Positions 1-8,788 of a DNA stretch of 36,800 nt are shown in pieces. The position numbers and the translations under genes were made by a program. The notes beneath the pieces are model-generated. The model did not search any database. It was given only the letters and a program-made list of their open reading frames with translations, and was not told the origin of the DNA. Location: the NCBI GenBank assembly GCA_024653325.1, contig JANLFX010000026.1:1-36800 (forward strand). Direction: 5' to 3'. This DNA is from Anaerolineae bacterium. Lineage in GTDB: Bacteria; Chloroflexota; Anaerolineae; JACIWR01. How positions within the stretch are numbered: position 1 is the stretch's first letter; the number at the start of each line of letters is the position of its first letter.

Positions 1-58
1 TTTCAGGGCTTCAAAAGTGTAAACCTATTTCCGCCAGAATGATGAACCATCCCGATAG

Positions 59-88
59 TTGGACAAGAACGCGGAATCGGGCTATAAT
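59..88 (+). promoter_or_regulatory. sigma70-like promoter (TTGGAC-N18-TATAAT)
   Basis: TTGGAC at 59-64, TATAAT at 83-88, upstream of the zinc-ribbon/TPR gene. Confidence 0.55.
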
Positions 89-103
89 AAAGGCGCGGTA
101 GAA

Positions 104-204
104 AGCACGAAAAACAGGGTGAACTGGTTTCTAAGGGGAACGGCCTTGTTTTTCGTGCTGAGCATGACTGACCCTTGCGAAGGTTCTGAATCTTCGCAAA
201 GGTC
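104..204 (+). promoter_or_regulatory. two consecutive hairpins in the predicted 5' leader
   Basis: AGCACGAAAAACA (104-116) / TGTTTTTCGTGCT (147-159), perfect 13-bp arms; GACCCTTGCGAAG (170-182) / CTTCGCAAAGGTC (192-204), one mismatch. Confidence 0.6.
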
Positions 205-303
205 AGGTTGAGATGCGGGGGAGAGACTATGAATACGGCTGGTGAATCTGTTACGTCTCCTGCCACCGATCTCCTTATATCCACCAGCCCAGCGGGAGAT
301 TTT

Positions 304-2133
304 ATGATTTGTGAAAATTGCGGAGCCCGGACGGATGGGGGTTCTCCCTTTTGCTCGAACTGCGGATCCCGTCTGGGCTCAGCAATCCTGGTCCAGACGG
401 AAGTGGAAACGCTACCCAGGCGACACGTACCGGCCTGGCTTTGGATTCTAGGACCCATCTTACTGACTATCATCTTGCTGCTTGGCATCCTCGGTGTAGG
501 AGCGCTGGGAGTCTACCACGGCCTGCAAGAGCGTGCCCAACTGACCCGCGAAGCAGCAGAGGAACATTACGCCCGCGGTCTGGCCCACCTAGAGGCGGGC
601 GAGGTCGAGCTGGCCATCGCCGAATTTGAGTTCACCCTTCACTTGATGCCCGACCACCAGGCAGCCAGAGAGAAGTTGCGGGAGGCCCAGTCCAGGTTGG
701 AAACCAAAGCCACTCCTACTTCAGAAGTGCGTAGCCGGGCGGTAGACCTGCTATATACCCAGGCGCTGGAGCTTTACCGGGCCGGAAAATGGGATGAGGC
801 AGTAGTCAAGCTAGATCAGCTACGCAGTGTAGACTCTGACTTCCGACGGGAAGAAGTGGAAAACATGCTGTTCACCGCCCTGTACAAACAGGGCCTGTAT
901 CTGGTAGCCGAAAACCGCCTGGAAGAGGCATTGCGCTATTTCGACCGCGCCCTTGAAATACGGCCCGAGGATCAGGATACAGTCACCCAACGTCGTCTGG
1001 CCGCTTTGTACTTGACTGCCATCAGCTATTGGGGGGCAGATTGGGAGAAAGCCATCATCGGTTTCACCACCCTGTACAACCTCGACCCCGAATACCTGGA
1101 TACCACCGAACGATTGTACGAGGCCTACGTGTCTTACGGTGACGTGCTCGCCCACCGCTATGAATGGTGTGCAGCCAAGCGGCAGTATGCCTCGGCGGTG
1201 CTGATCAAATTCTCACAAGAGGCAGAGGATAAACGCATCAGCGCTAACTGGCTGTGCCTGACCTCTACGCCAACCCCGGTGATCACTTCTACCGTATCCA
1301 TCACCCAACAGGTGGTGGGCCTGCCGATGGGCAAGCTGGCCTTCAGCATCTATAACCAGAAAACGCAAACTTACGACGTTTTCGTGGTCTATGCTGAGAA
1401 CCTGCGCTGGGTGAAGCTGGCCACCAACGCCGATCAGCCGAGTTTCCGCCCCGATGGTGGTCGCCTGGCCTTCCGCCGCCTGAACAGTGACGAACCGGGC
1501 TTGTGCACCAAGAACATCGAGGGCAACGACGAGATTTGCATCCACCCCTCACCAGGCGCAGCCTGGCCCACTTGGTCACCGGATGGGATGCGTATCGCCT
1601 ACGTCCTGCCGGACGAGAAAGCGGAATACGAAGGAGCCTGGCTCATCTACTCCTTCAGCGCCGACGGCAGCGGCGAAGCCCAATTGCTGGCCAAAGGCCG
1701 CTCACCTGCCTGGGGAGCGGAGGGTTGGTTTGTTTATAATGGCTGCGACGACAATGGCGAAAACTGCGGCATCCGGGCCTTTCGTGAGGGTATGCCCTGG
1801 CCATTGCTGTTGACCCGCTCGGCTCATGACATCGCCCTATCCTTTTCCCCAGATGGGAAGGAGGTGGCTTACATGTCTGATGTGGGCCGCAGTTGGGACA
1901 TCTATGTGGTCACCGTGCCAGAGGGGCAGGTGAGACAACTCACCAATAACGAGGCGGTAGATGGGCTACCAGTGTGGTCACCCGATGGCCGATATATCGC
2001 CTTTATCTCCGACCGGGACGGTGAGTGGGGCATCTACTTGATGAACCCCGACGGGAGTGAGCAGCGCAAAATCCTTGAACTAGGCAAGGTGCTTCCGAAC
2101 TGGGAAATGGAGACGCTCTCCTGGTCGTATTAG
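304..2133 (+). CDS. zinc-ribbon / TM / TPR / PD40 (TolB-like beta-propeller) protein
   Basis: N-terminal MICENCGARTDGGSPFCSNCGSRLG zinc ribbon, TM helix, TPR-like repeats, then WSPDG / ISDRDGEWGIYLMNPDGSEQ PD40 motifs; ORF open from 208, starts at 232 and 304 also possible. Confidence 0.85.
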   Translation: MICENCGARTDGGSPFCSNCGSRLGSAILVQTEVETLPRRHVPAWLWILGPILLTIILLLGILGVGALGVYHGLQERAQLTREAAEEHYARGLAHLEAGEVELAIAEFEFTLHLMPDHQAAREKLREAQSRLETKATPTSEVRSRAVDLLYTQALELYRAGKWDEAVVKLDQLRSVDSDFRREEVENMLFTALYKQGLYLVAENRLEEALRYFDRALEIRPEDQDTVTQRRLAALYLTAISYWGADWEKAIIGFTTLYNLDPEYLDTTERLYEAYVSYGDVLAHRYEWCAAKRQYASAVLIKFSQEAEDKRISANWLCLTSTPTPVITSTVSITQQVVGLPMGKLAFSIYNQKTQTYDVFVVYAENLRWVKLATNADQPSFRPDGGRLAFRRLNSDEPGLCTKNIEGNDEICIHPSPGAAWPTWSPDGMRIAYVLPDEKAEYEGAWLIYSFSADGSGEAQLLAKGRSPAWGAEGWFVYNGCDDNGENCGIRAFREGMPWPLLLTRSAHDIALSFSPDGKEVAYMSDVGRSWDIYVVTVPEGQVRQLTNNEAVDGLPVWSPDGRYIAFISDRDGEWGIYLMNPDGSEQRKILELGKVLPNWEMETLSWSY

Positions 2134-2140
2134 GATGTCA

Positions 2141-2338
2141 GGTCAGGTGACAGTCACTTAGGAACTGGAGTCTGGCGAATTTTGAGCACCGCTAAACATT
2201 GTAGGCAGTTGTTTCATTGCTACAAGATGTAGATTCGTAGTAGCGACTTCAGTCACTCTTTTCCGCCTGCAGACGACTAAAGTCGTCACTACGAGCCCAA
2301 AACGCCAGAGTCCAGTAGGAAGTGACTGTCACCTGACC
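2141..2338. mobile_element. MITE-like nested inverted-repeat element (~198 bp)
   Basis: Outer terminal repeats GGTCAGGTGACAGTCACTT...CTGGAGTCTGGCG (2141-2177) versus CGCCAGAGTCCAG...AAGTGACTGTCACCTGACC (2303-2338); inner repeat 2236-2254 / 2275-2293 (16/19 paired); no ORF inside. Confidence 0.6.
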
Positions 2339-2352
2339 CGAAGCGAGCGGCG

Positions 2353-3540
2353 ATGAATGAAGAAGGATTTCATATCCTGATTGTGGAGGATGAACAGGAC
2401 ACTGCTGAGTACATGTCCACCCTCCTGGAAATCCGTGGTTACACCACCTCGTGGGCTTATTCCGGCACAGAAGCGCTGGAGATGCTGGACAGGGCCTGCC
2501 GCCAGGAGGATGGAAGCCATCCCATTCACCTGGTGATCCTGGATGTACGGCTCCCTGACCTGGACGGGTACGAGGTGTGCCGGCGGATCAAGAATGACGA
2601 AGCGCTCAAACACGTATCGGTCATCATGGTCACCGCCCTGCACTCCACCAGCGACAAGACCAAAGGCCTGGACCTGGGCGCGGATGACTACATCACTAAA
2701 CCCTTCCAGCCGGAAGAACTCCTGGCCCGGGTAAGAGCTGTGCTGCGCGTTCGGCAGATGGAGCGCGAAGCCCGGCAGCGGGCCATCGAACTGGAACAAT
2801 CTCAGGCGCAACTCATCCAGGTCGAGAAACTGGCGGCCATGGGTCGCCTGGCGGCTTCCATCGCCCACGAGCTAAACAACCCCTTGCAGGCTATCCAGAA
2901 CTGCCTGCACCTGGTCCTCAAACGCCCCCTTCCAGAACCTAAGCGACGCCAGTATCTGGAAATGGCTCAGGAAGAAGTAGAGCGGCTGATCAGGATTGTG
3001 CAGGGCATGTTGGAGTTCTATCGTCCCTCCAAAGGGCAACGTGCTCCCATAGACACCAACACTATCGTCGAGAACGTGCTCACCTTGGCTGCCAAACAAC
3101 TACAACATGGACAAGTCACCGTACACCAACGCCTGGCGCCCAACCTGCCCCCCCTAGAAGCGGTGAGCGACCAGCTTAAACAGGTATTTCTCAATATCGT
3201 TATTAACGCCGTAGAGGCTATGCCAGATGGGGGTGACCTCTATGTAGATACCGGGCTCACTCCCGATGGGCGCTGGATAACGGTTAGTTTCACAGACACC
3301 GGCATAGGGCTTTCGCCAGAGGAGCAGGCCAACATCTTCGAGCCTTTTTACACTACCAAAACCAAAGGCACCGGACTGGGACTTTCTGTCAGCTATGGGA
3401 TTATTGAACGGCATGGTGGAAGCATTGAAGTGCACAGCCAGCCTGGCCAGGGATCGCGCTTCACGGTCAAGTTGCCTGTGAGCCAACCAGATCAGCCCAT
3501 TATCGCGCCACGCGAGCGGGCCAGACAGCAAATGAAATAG
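2353..3540 (+). CDS. REC-HisKA-HATPase hybrid (soluble) histidine kinase
   Basis: N-terminal receiver (VILDVRLPDLDG, ITKPF), H-box SIAHELNNPLQAI, N/G boxes, FEPFYTTKTKGTGLGLS. Confidence 0.95.
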   Translation: MNEEGFHILIVEDEQDTAEYMSTLLEIRGYTTSWAYSGTEALEMLDRACRQEDGSHPIHLVILDVRLPDLDGYEVCRRIKNDEALKHVSVIMVTALHSTSDKTKGLDLGADDYITKPFQPEELLARVRAVLRVRQMEREARQRAIELEQSQAQLIQVEKLAAMGRLAASIAHELNNPLQAIQNCLHLVLKRPLPEPKRRQYLEMAQEEVERLIRIVQGMLEFYRPSKGQRAPIDTNTIVENVLTLAAKQLQHGQVTVHQRLAPNLPPLEAVSDQLKQVFLNIVINAVEAMPDGGDLYVDTGLTPDGRWITVSFTDTGIGLSPEEQANIFEPFYTTKTKGTGLGLSVSYGIIERHGGSIEVHSQPGQGSRFTVKLPVSQPDQPIIAPRERARQQMK

Positions 3541-3567
3541 AAGTAACACCGCAAGTTGGGGGGATTC

Positions 3568-4374
3568 ATGTCCACTGCAAAAATCCTCGTAGTAGACGAT
3601 GAGCAGGCAGTGCGGCTCTCACTGGCAGAACTGCTGACCATGGAAGGTTATCAAGTAACCACTGCCGCCAGCGGTGAGGAAGTCCTGCGCTATCTCAAGG
3701 ATACCACTTTTGATTTGATTCTCCTCGACCTGATCATGCCAGGCATCGGCGGCTTACAGGTGATGGAAACGGTTCGCCAGGTCGCTCCGGACACGGTGAT
3801 CATCCTGCTCACCGCACATGGCACGTTGTCATCGGCCATCACTGCTTTGCGTCATGGCGCCCATGATTACCTGTTGAAGCCATGTGCTGTGGACGACATC
3901 CTGACCAGTGTCAGTGCCGGCCTGGACAAACGCAAACGGGAAGCGCGTCGCAAGGAACTGATAGCGATGATGGAAGAAACCGTCCAGGAACTGAAAGGTG
4001 TGCATGGCGTATCTACTCCACCAGCCGTCACCGTGGAAGAAGCCGAGGAGGAGGAACGCTTTGTCCAGGCGCGGGGGATAATCGTGGATAAACAGAAACA
4101 CGTGGCGACCATGAACGACATTCCCCTGGACCTGACCCCCACTGAACTGCGTTTGTTAGCCTGTCTCATCAGCAATGCTGATAGGGTGCTCAGCAGCCGG
4201 GAGTTAGTGAAAGAGGTACAGAATTACGATTGCCGGGAAGAAGAGGCGCGTTCCATTATCCGTGTCCACATTCGCCGCCTGCGGCGCAAGATCGAACCTG
4301 ACCCGCGCCAGCCCCAGTATATAGTTAACGTGCGCGGCGTCGGTTACATGTTTGTCTCCGATTCGCCGCCTTAA
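3568..4374 (+). CDS. OmpR/PhoB-family response regulator (REC + winged helix)
   Basis: KILVVDDEQAVRLS, LDLIMPG, LLKP; C-terminal LDLTPTELRLLACL...IIRVHIRRLRRKIE...VRGVGYMF; ORF open from 3556. Confidence 0.93.
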   Translation: MSTAKILVVDDEQAVRLSLAELLTMEGYQVTTAASGEEVLRYLKDTTFDLILLDLIMPGIGGLQVMETVRQVAPDTVIILLTAHGTLSSAITALRHGAHDYLLKPCAVDDILTSVSAGLDKRKREARRKELIAMMEETVQELKGVHGVSTPPAVTVEEAEEEERFVQARGIIVDKQKHVATMNDIPLDLTPTELRLLACLISNADRVLSSRELVKEVQNYDCREEEARSIIRVHIRRLRRKIEPDPRQPQYIVNVRGVGYMFVSDSPP

Positions 4375-4436
4375 CCATCCCGTAACTGAACTGTAATCAT
4401 TCCGTAACCGTCAGTCCCCCCGTTTCGTAGTATGAT
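4369..4436 (+). promoter_or_regulatory. four 11-bp-phased boxes plus -10 (Pho-box-like promoter)
   Basis: CCTTAACCATC / CCGTAACTGAA / CTGTAATCATT / CCGTAACCGTC contiguous 11-mers (4369-4412), then GTTTCGTAGTATGAT with TATGAT at 4431-4436. Confidence 0.65.
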
Positions 4437-4483
4437 TGAGAACAGCAGTGAAACCTCGATTCAGGGGGGTGGCGGGGGAGACG

Positions 4484-4873
4484 ATGTCCGATCGCAAGCG
4501 TATCTTGATTGTGGATGATGAAAAGAAAGTAGCCTTCTTCCTGCAGGAGGGTCTAACAGGTCTGGGAGAAAGATACGAGGTCATCAGCACTGATTCGGCG
4601 GAAAGCGCTTTACAGGAGTTAGATACTCGCTCCTTCGACCTGGTTGTCGCCGATTTTCGACTTCCCGGCCTTAACGGCCTGCAATTGATGGAGCATCTGC
4701 AGAAAAGGAGTCCAGGCACACGCACGATTCTGATCACCGCCTACGGCTCCGACGAGGTGGAAGCCGCGGCTTACAAATTGCACGCACGCCGCTATTTGCC
4801 TAAACCATTTCGCATTGAGGATTTCGTGCGCACGGTACGCGAGACGCTGGCTGAAGAACCCGTCAGCGGATGA
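4484..4873 (+). CDS. stand-alone receiver-domain response regulator
   Basis: MSDRKRILIVDDEKK, VVADFRLPGLNG, ITAYGS, YLPKPF; no output domain; ORF open from 4436. Confidence 0.9.
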   Translation: MSDRKRILIVDDEKKVAFFLQEGLTGLGERYEVISTDSAESALQELDTRSFDLVVADFRLPGLNGLQLMEHLQKRSPGTRTILITAYGSDEVEAAAYKLHARRYLPKPFRIEDFVRTVRETLAEEPVSG

Positions 4874-4910
4874 AACGGATGTAACGAATGAGGAACGGAT
4901 AAGCGGATTG
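4865..4910 (+). repeat. degenerate 9-mer tandem array overlapping the stop codon
   Basis: AGCGGATGA AACGGATGT AACGAATGA GGAACGGATA AGCGGATTG; stop TGA at 4871-4873 lies inside unit 1. Confidence 0.6.
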
Positions 4911-4917
4911 AACATAG

Positions 4918-4952
4918 AAAAAACCCTGCTCCCGGTTGGGAGCAGGGTTTTT
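4918..4952. terminator. bidirectional intrinsic terminator between convergent genes
   Basis: AAAAACCCTGCTCCC-GGTT-GGGAGCAGGGTTTTT. Confidence 0.9.
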
Positions 4953-4988
4953 CTTTCAAGTGGCACACGGCCGTGCACTCCTGTTTTG

Positions 4989-5906
4989 CTACACGGGGAT
5001 GATCAACCGCTGGCCCACATAGATGTAATTGGGATTCCACAGGTTATTCGCCAGGGCGATGGCCCAGGCCGTAGTACCAAAACGCCGGGCGATGGACCAC
5101 AGGGTATCTCCCCAACGCACAATGTACACAGTCTGACTGGGTGGTGGAATGACGCCTCCAGGGATGATCAATCGCTGGCCAACATAGATGTAGTTTGGAT
5201 TGATGATCCCGTTCACCCAGGCGATGGCCTCCACCGTGGTGCCGAACCGCCGGGCAATAGACCACAGAGTATCCCCAGCTTGCACAATGTATACCCCCGA
5301 CGGCGGCGGGGTAGGTGGCGGAGTCCCACCGGGAATGCATAGCACCTGTCCCACCCGGATATAGTTGATGTTGACAATCCCGTTGGCCTGGGCTATAGCC
5401 TGCACCGTGGTGCCAAACCGCCGGGCGATAGACCACAGCGTGTCACCAAAGCGCACCACGTAAGTATACGCACACGGCCCCGGTGTGAAAGTAGGCACCG
5501 GCGTCGAGGTGGGTGTGGCCGTGACGCCGGTCGGGGTAGGGGTCGGAGTGTTTGCCGGCGTCTGAGTCCCGGTAGCCGTGGCGGTTGGCGTAGCGGTAGA
5601 AGTGGCTGTCGGTGTAGCAGTGGGAGTTTCTGTCGGCGTTTGGGTTTCAGTCGGGGTGAGCGTCGCCGTGGGAGTCTCTGTCTGGGTAGGAGTGGGCGTC
5701 TGGGTCTCCGTGGGCGTATCTGTCGGTGTGATAGGCGACTGGAAGACGGCCAGCCAGTCACCGCCTGCCGGCTGATTCTGTACACCGGAATCCCCCACCG
5801 CCCAGGCGGCGGTGAGGCCACCGCTGCTCAACAGCACGGTCAAACCCAGGATAGTCACCCACCGGACCAGCCCTCCGTGTTTTCCTAGATAACGCATTAC
5901 CTTCAT
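4989..5906 (-). CDS. secreted triple-LysM protein with Thr/Pro linker
   Basis: N-terminal signal/TM segment, long TPTxT linker, three repeats of [19 protein letters not shown]...NxNYIxVGQxLxIP. Confidence 0.93.
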   Translation of the reverse strand: MKVMRYLGKHGGLVRWVTILGLTVLLSSGGLTAAWAVGDSGVQNQPAGGDWLAVFQSPITPTDTPTETQTPTPTQTETPTATLTPTETQTPTETPTATPTATSTATPTATATGTQTPANTPTPTPTGVTATPTSTPVPTFTPGPCAYTYVVRFGDTLWSIARRFGTTVQAIAQANGIVNINYIRVGQVLCIPGGTPPPTPPPSGVYIVQAGDTLWSIARRFGTTVEAIAWVNGIINPNYIYVGQRLIIPGGVIPPPSQTVYIVRWGDTLWSIARRFGTTAWAIALANNLWNPNYIYVGQRLIIPV

Positions 5907-5966
5907 AGTACTGCTCCTTACATGGCCTGTTCTGGACGCGTAGTTATTTAACCTCCCGCTGTCATT

Positions 5967-6036
5967 ATCATATCACGAAACAATGAGCCAGGAAGTTACG
6001 AAAAGATTGCTGTTGCGTTACAGTATGGTTACGAAG
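5967..6036 (-). promoter_or_regulatory. 11-bp-phased boxes plus -10, same architecture as 4369-4436
   Basis: Minus strand: TTCGTAACCAT / ACTGTAACGCA / ACAGCAATCTT / TTCGTAACTTC, then GTTTCGTGATATGAT (TATGAT at 5972-5967); upstream of the LysM gene. Confidence 0.65.
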
Positions 6037-7876
6037 GAGACAATAAACCCTGACCGCTATCTTCTATCTCCAGCACGCGATATACCAGCACGGGTTCTTT
6101 CTTGCCCCTCACTCTCATGGGCGGCAGACGTTCCACCTTGACCTTATCTCGTACCAATTGATAGGTATGCTCGCTGATCAACACCTCGTCGGCCTGAGCC
6201 TGCCCTTCCAGCCGGGCCGCCAGGTTAACCACATCGCCAATGGCAGTGAAGTCCATGCGTTCCTCCCCGCCGATGTTGCCTACCACCGCCTCGCCGCTGG
6301 TTACACCAATTCCATAACGGATGGGCCATTCGATCTCTCCTCGCTGCGCACTCACCCGCTGGGCTGCAGCCCGCATTGCTAATGCAGCCCGCACTGCTCG
6401 TTCGGCATGATCGGGCTGAGACAGGGGCACGCCAAACAAAGCCATGATCCCATCGCCGGTGAATTTGTCCAGAAAACCTCCCTGCTCGAACACCGCCTGA
6501 GTTAGCGGGCCGTCGTAAGCATTCAACAGGTTAACCACTAACTCCGGCGGCAGGCTCTCGGCAATGGTGGTGAAACCCCGGATGTCGGCGAAAAGCACGC
6601 TGATCTCTCGCCGTGTCCCGCCGGGGCGCACCAGGCGAGGATCCTCCAGGGAGAGCATGGCCGCCACCTGGGGTGAGACGTAGCGTCCAAAAATATCCTG
6701 CACTCGCCGCCTCTCTCGTTGCTCCAGCGCAAAGCGGAGGGCGGTGATAGCAGCGAAGCAGAGGAAAACGGTCAGGATAGGGTAAAAGGGCGTGGACAAT
6801 ATTCCCATGTCGAAGAAAGCCAGCGTCACCAGCAAGTAGCCGACGCCGATCAAAAGAGTCAGCCCTGCACTGAGGGCAACGCTCAACCAGGGAAGCACAA
6901 GACCGCAGATCAGGGCCAAAAGGAGGATGGTCAACACCTTGCTGGTCGTGCTTTGGGGCGAGAGCCAGCGGTGATGGAGAATGGTGTGGATGGCGTTGGC
7001 CTGCACTTCGACGCCGGCCATCCGATAGCCACCGGAGGACACGGGGGTGATGTGCTGGTCAATCTCCCACAGGGCATTGATCCAGCCCAGGAGAACAATC
7101 TTACCGCGCAGGCTGGCCGGGTCGAAATCTGCGCTGAGCACTTCCGCACATGAGATGGTGGGAAAGGTATCAGGCTGGCCAACGTAGTTGATCATCATCG
7201 CTCCGCGCTGATCCACGGGAATAGAAAACTGTCCGCCCAGATTCAATCGGCCAGTATCTGATCGGATGGGTTCCGCCGGCAGGTTGAAGGCGACGCGCAA
7301 CACTTGTAGCGCGAAAGCCTCTTGCTGAGAAGCACCGCCCCGGGTGCGAATCAGAAGGAGCATTCGCCGAACTGCCCCGTCCGGGTCAATAACCACGTTC
7401 ACGCTGCCCACTCCAGCAGCAGCTTGTCGTAAAGGGAGGACCGTCTGAATCAATTGATCGGCCTGGTAGGGACCGCGTCCATCGGCTGGTGGCAGCAGGT
7501 TGAGGGCAGTCACTGGATAAACTACCTTGCCCAATTTACGGGTCACCTCGGCCAGCGCGGCGGTGCCGGCTTCATCCTCCACATCCAGCAGGACATCTAC
7601 CCCGATAACTCTGGCCTCCCGCAGCCGATCGAGCAGGTGCACGTAGGCGTCGTACGGCCAGGGCCAGGAGCCTAATCTCTGCAGACTGGGCTCATCAATA
7701 GCCACAATGACGATGTCCTGTCCAGGATCGCCATTAGCCTCGTAAAGGTAATCGCTGGCGGCGAGCTGCCAGTGCGGAAAGAGATTCAGCACCTGCGCAA
7801 TAGAGACCATCAAGCCAACGACCAGGGCCGTCGCCACACCACGGAGCAGAGTTTTGCGCCAGTCTCCCACTTTCAT
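6029..7876 (-). CDS. CHASE2-domain class III adenylate/guanylate cyclase
   Basis: CHASE2 (DIVIVAIDEPSLQRLGSWPWPY), TM helices, catalytic domain ISVLFADIRGFTTIAE, LDKFTGDGIMALFG, DFTAIGDVVNLAARLEG. Confidence 0.95.
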   Translation of the reverse strand: MKVGDWRKTLLRGVATALVVGLMVSIAQVLNLFPHWQLAASDYLYEANGDPGQDIVIVAIDEPSLQRLGSWPWPYDAYVHLLDRLREARVIGVDVLLDVEDEAGTAALAEVTRKLGKVVYPVTALNLLPPADGRGPYQADQLIQTVLPLRQAAAGVGSVNVVIDPDGAVRRMLLLIRTRGGASQQEAFALQVLRVAFNLPAEPIRSDTGRLNLGGQFSIPVDQRGAMMINYVGQPDTFPTISCAEVLSADFDPASLRGKIVLLGWINALWEIDQHITPVSSGGYRMAGVEVQANAIHTILHHRWLSPQSTTSKVLTILLLALICGLVLPWLSVALSAGLTLLIGVGYLLVTLAFFDMGILSTPFYPILTVFLCFAAITALRFALEQRERRRVQDIFGRYVSPQVAAMLSLEDPRLVRPGGTRREISVLFADIRGFTTIAESLPPELVVNLLNAYDGPLTQAVFEQGGFLDKFTGDGIMALFGVPLSQPDHAERAVRAALAMRAAAQRVSAQRGEIEWPIRYGIGVTSGEAVVGNIGGEERMDFTAIGDVVNLAARLEGQAQADEVLISEHTYQLVRDKVKVERLPPMRVRGKKEPVLVYRVLEIEDSGQGLLSPS

Positions 7877-7924
7877 TGTAACATCCTCTCCGTCAATCCA
7901 GACCCGAGGCTCACTACAAGAATT

Positions 7925-7953
7925 ATTGTACCATAATTTGAATCATCCAGCAA
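7925..7953 (-). promoter_or_regulatory. promoter (TTGCTG-N17-TACAAT)
   Basis: Minus strand hexamers at 7953-7948 and 7930-7925, upstream of the CHASE2 cyclase. Confidence 0.5.
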
Positions 7954-8020
7954 TAGGCAGGAGCAATGCCCTGCCCTTGCCTACCTTCACCCCAGGTGAA
8001 AACGCGTCCCGCTACCAGGG

Positions 8021-8049
8021 TTGACAACCGTCGCAATACGGGTTATACT
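8021..8049 (+). promoter_or_regulatory. sigma70-like promoter (TTGACA-N17-TATACT)
   Basis: Near-consensus hexamers with 17-bp spacer upstream of the gene at 8107. Confidence 0.75.
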
Positions 8050-8106
8050 GGAAGCAGTGCAGGTATGGCCTGGCGATTAGAACCCTTGGAACAAGGAAGT
8101 AAGGAA

Positions 8107-8745
8107 ATGATTAAACTACTTACCGCAGAGGAAAGATACGGTCCCGCCTTGAAGAAGGCCCGCGAGGATTTTCAACGCGAAAATCCTTACAAAATGGCGT
8201 TTTGCAGCGACGCGACCTACCGACAACTTACCGAAGACAGTGGGGTTTTCGAGGTGCCCTTCTGGGAAAAAAATTGCCAGGTACGTTACCCCGAAGGCAC
8301 GGTTCAGGACCTGGCAGGGGAAGAACTGCCTATCATCACCCAGATTCTAATACTTCACTATCTGGTCCAGGCCGACGGCACGCCCATGGCCAATCGGTGG
8401 ATCTCTTTCCGGGAGCTACCTGGCGGGTTGGGATACAACTCGGCTTTCCAGGGGCGGGCTGACCACCGCCTGGCTAAAGCCTTTGGTCGTGATTTGGAGG
8501 GCTTCCTCCGTGCAGCCCGGGCTCTGAAGGGGGAGCGTATCACCTATGGTGACGCCGGCTTCCTGTTCAGGGTTTTTCCTCGCCTGTGGATGGCCGCCGT
8601 CCTTTATCTGGCCGACGAGGAGTTCGGGGCCTCGGCCAGTGTGTTATTCGATGGGGCAGCGGAACATTACCTGCCCACCGAGGACCTGGCCGTGTTGGGC
8701 GGGATATTGGCCAGTGGGTTGATCAAGGAAGCGCGGGGAAAATAA
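8107..8745 (+). CDS. DUF3786-type protein
   Basis: Resembles DUF3786: NPYKMAFCSDATY...ILHYLVQADGTPMANRWISFRELPGGLGYNSAFQGRAD; ORF open from 7966 but 8107 fits the promoter and leader. Confidence 0.7.
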   Translation: MIKLLTAEERYGPALKKAREDFQRENPYKMAFCSDATYRQLTEDSGVFEVPFWEKNCQVRYPEGTVQDLAGEELPIITQILILHYLVQADGTPMANRWISFRELPGGLGYNSAFQGRADHRLAKAFGRDLEGFLRAARALKGERITYGDAGFLFRVFPRLWMAAVLYLADEEFGASASVLFDGAAEHYLPTEDLAVLGGILASGLIKEARGK

Positions 8746-8749
8746 GATA

Positions 8750-8786
8750 AAAGTTGCGACGCACCTCCGAGGTGCGTCGCAACTTT
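8750..8786. repeat. palindrome, GTGCGACGCACCT family (1); probable terminator
   Basis: AAAGTTGCGACGCACCTC-C-GAGGTGCGTCGCAACTTT between convergent genes, perfect 18-bp arms; sibling at 24837-24869. Confidence 0.85.
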
Positions 8787-8788
8787 AT

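Noticed and set aside
3-488. Minus-strand ORF of 161 aa
   Set aside because: Overlaps promoter, hairpins and the start of a well-supported plus-strand gene; no recognisable domain.
5578-5775. [19 protein letters not shown]...
   Set aside because: Antisense reading of the Thr/Pro linker of the LysM protein; low-complexity artefact. The same applies to 21644-21934, 17152-17661 and 22987-23463.
4989-5906. Internal LysM and linker periodicity as a DNA repeat or CRISPR-like array
   Set aside because: Periodicity is explained by the coding sequence (three LysM domains and a TPT linker); no spacer/repeat structure.
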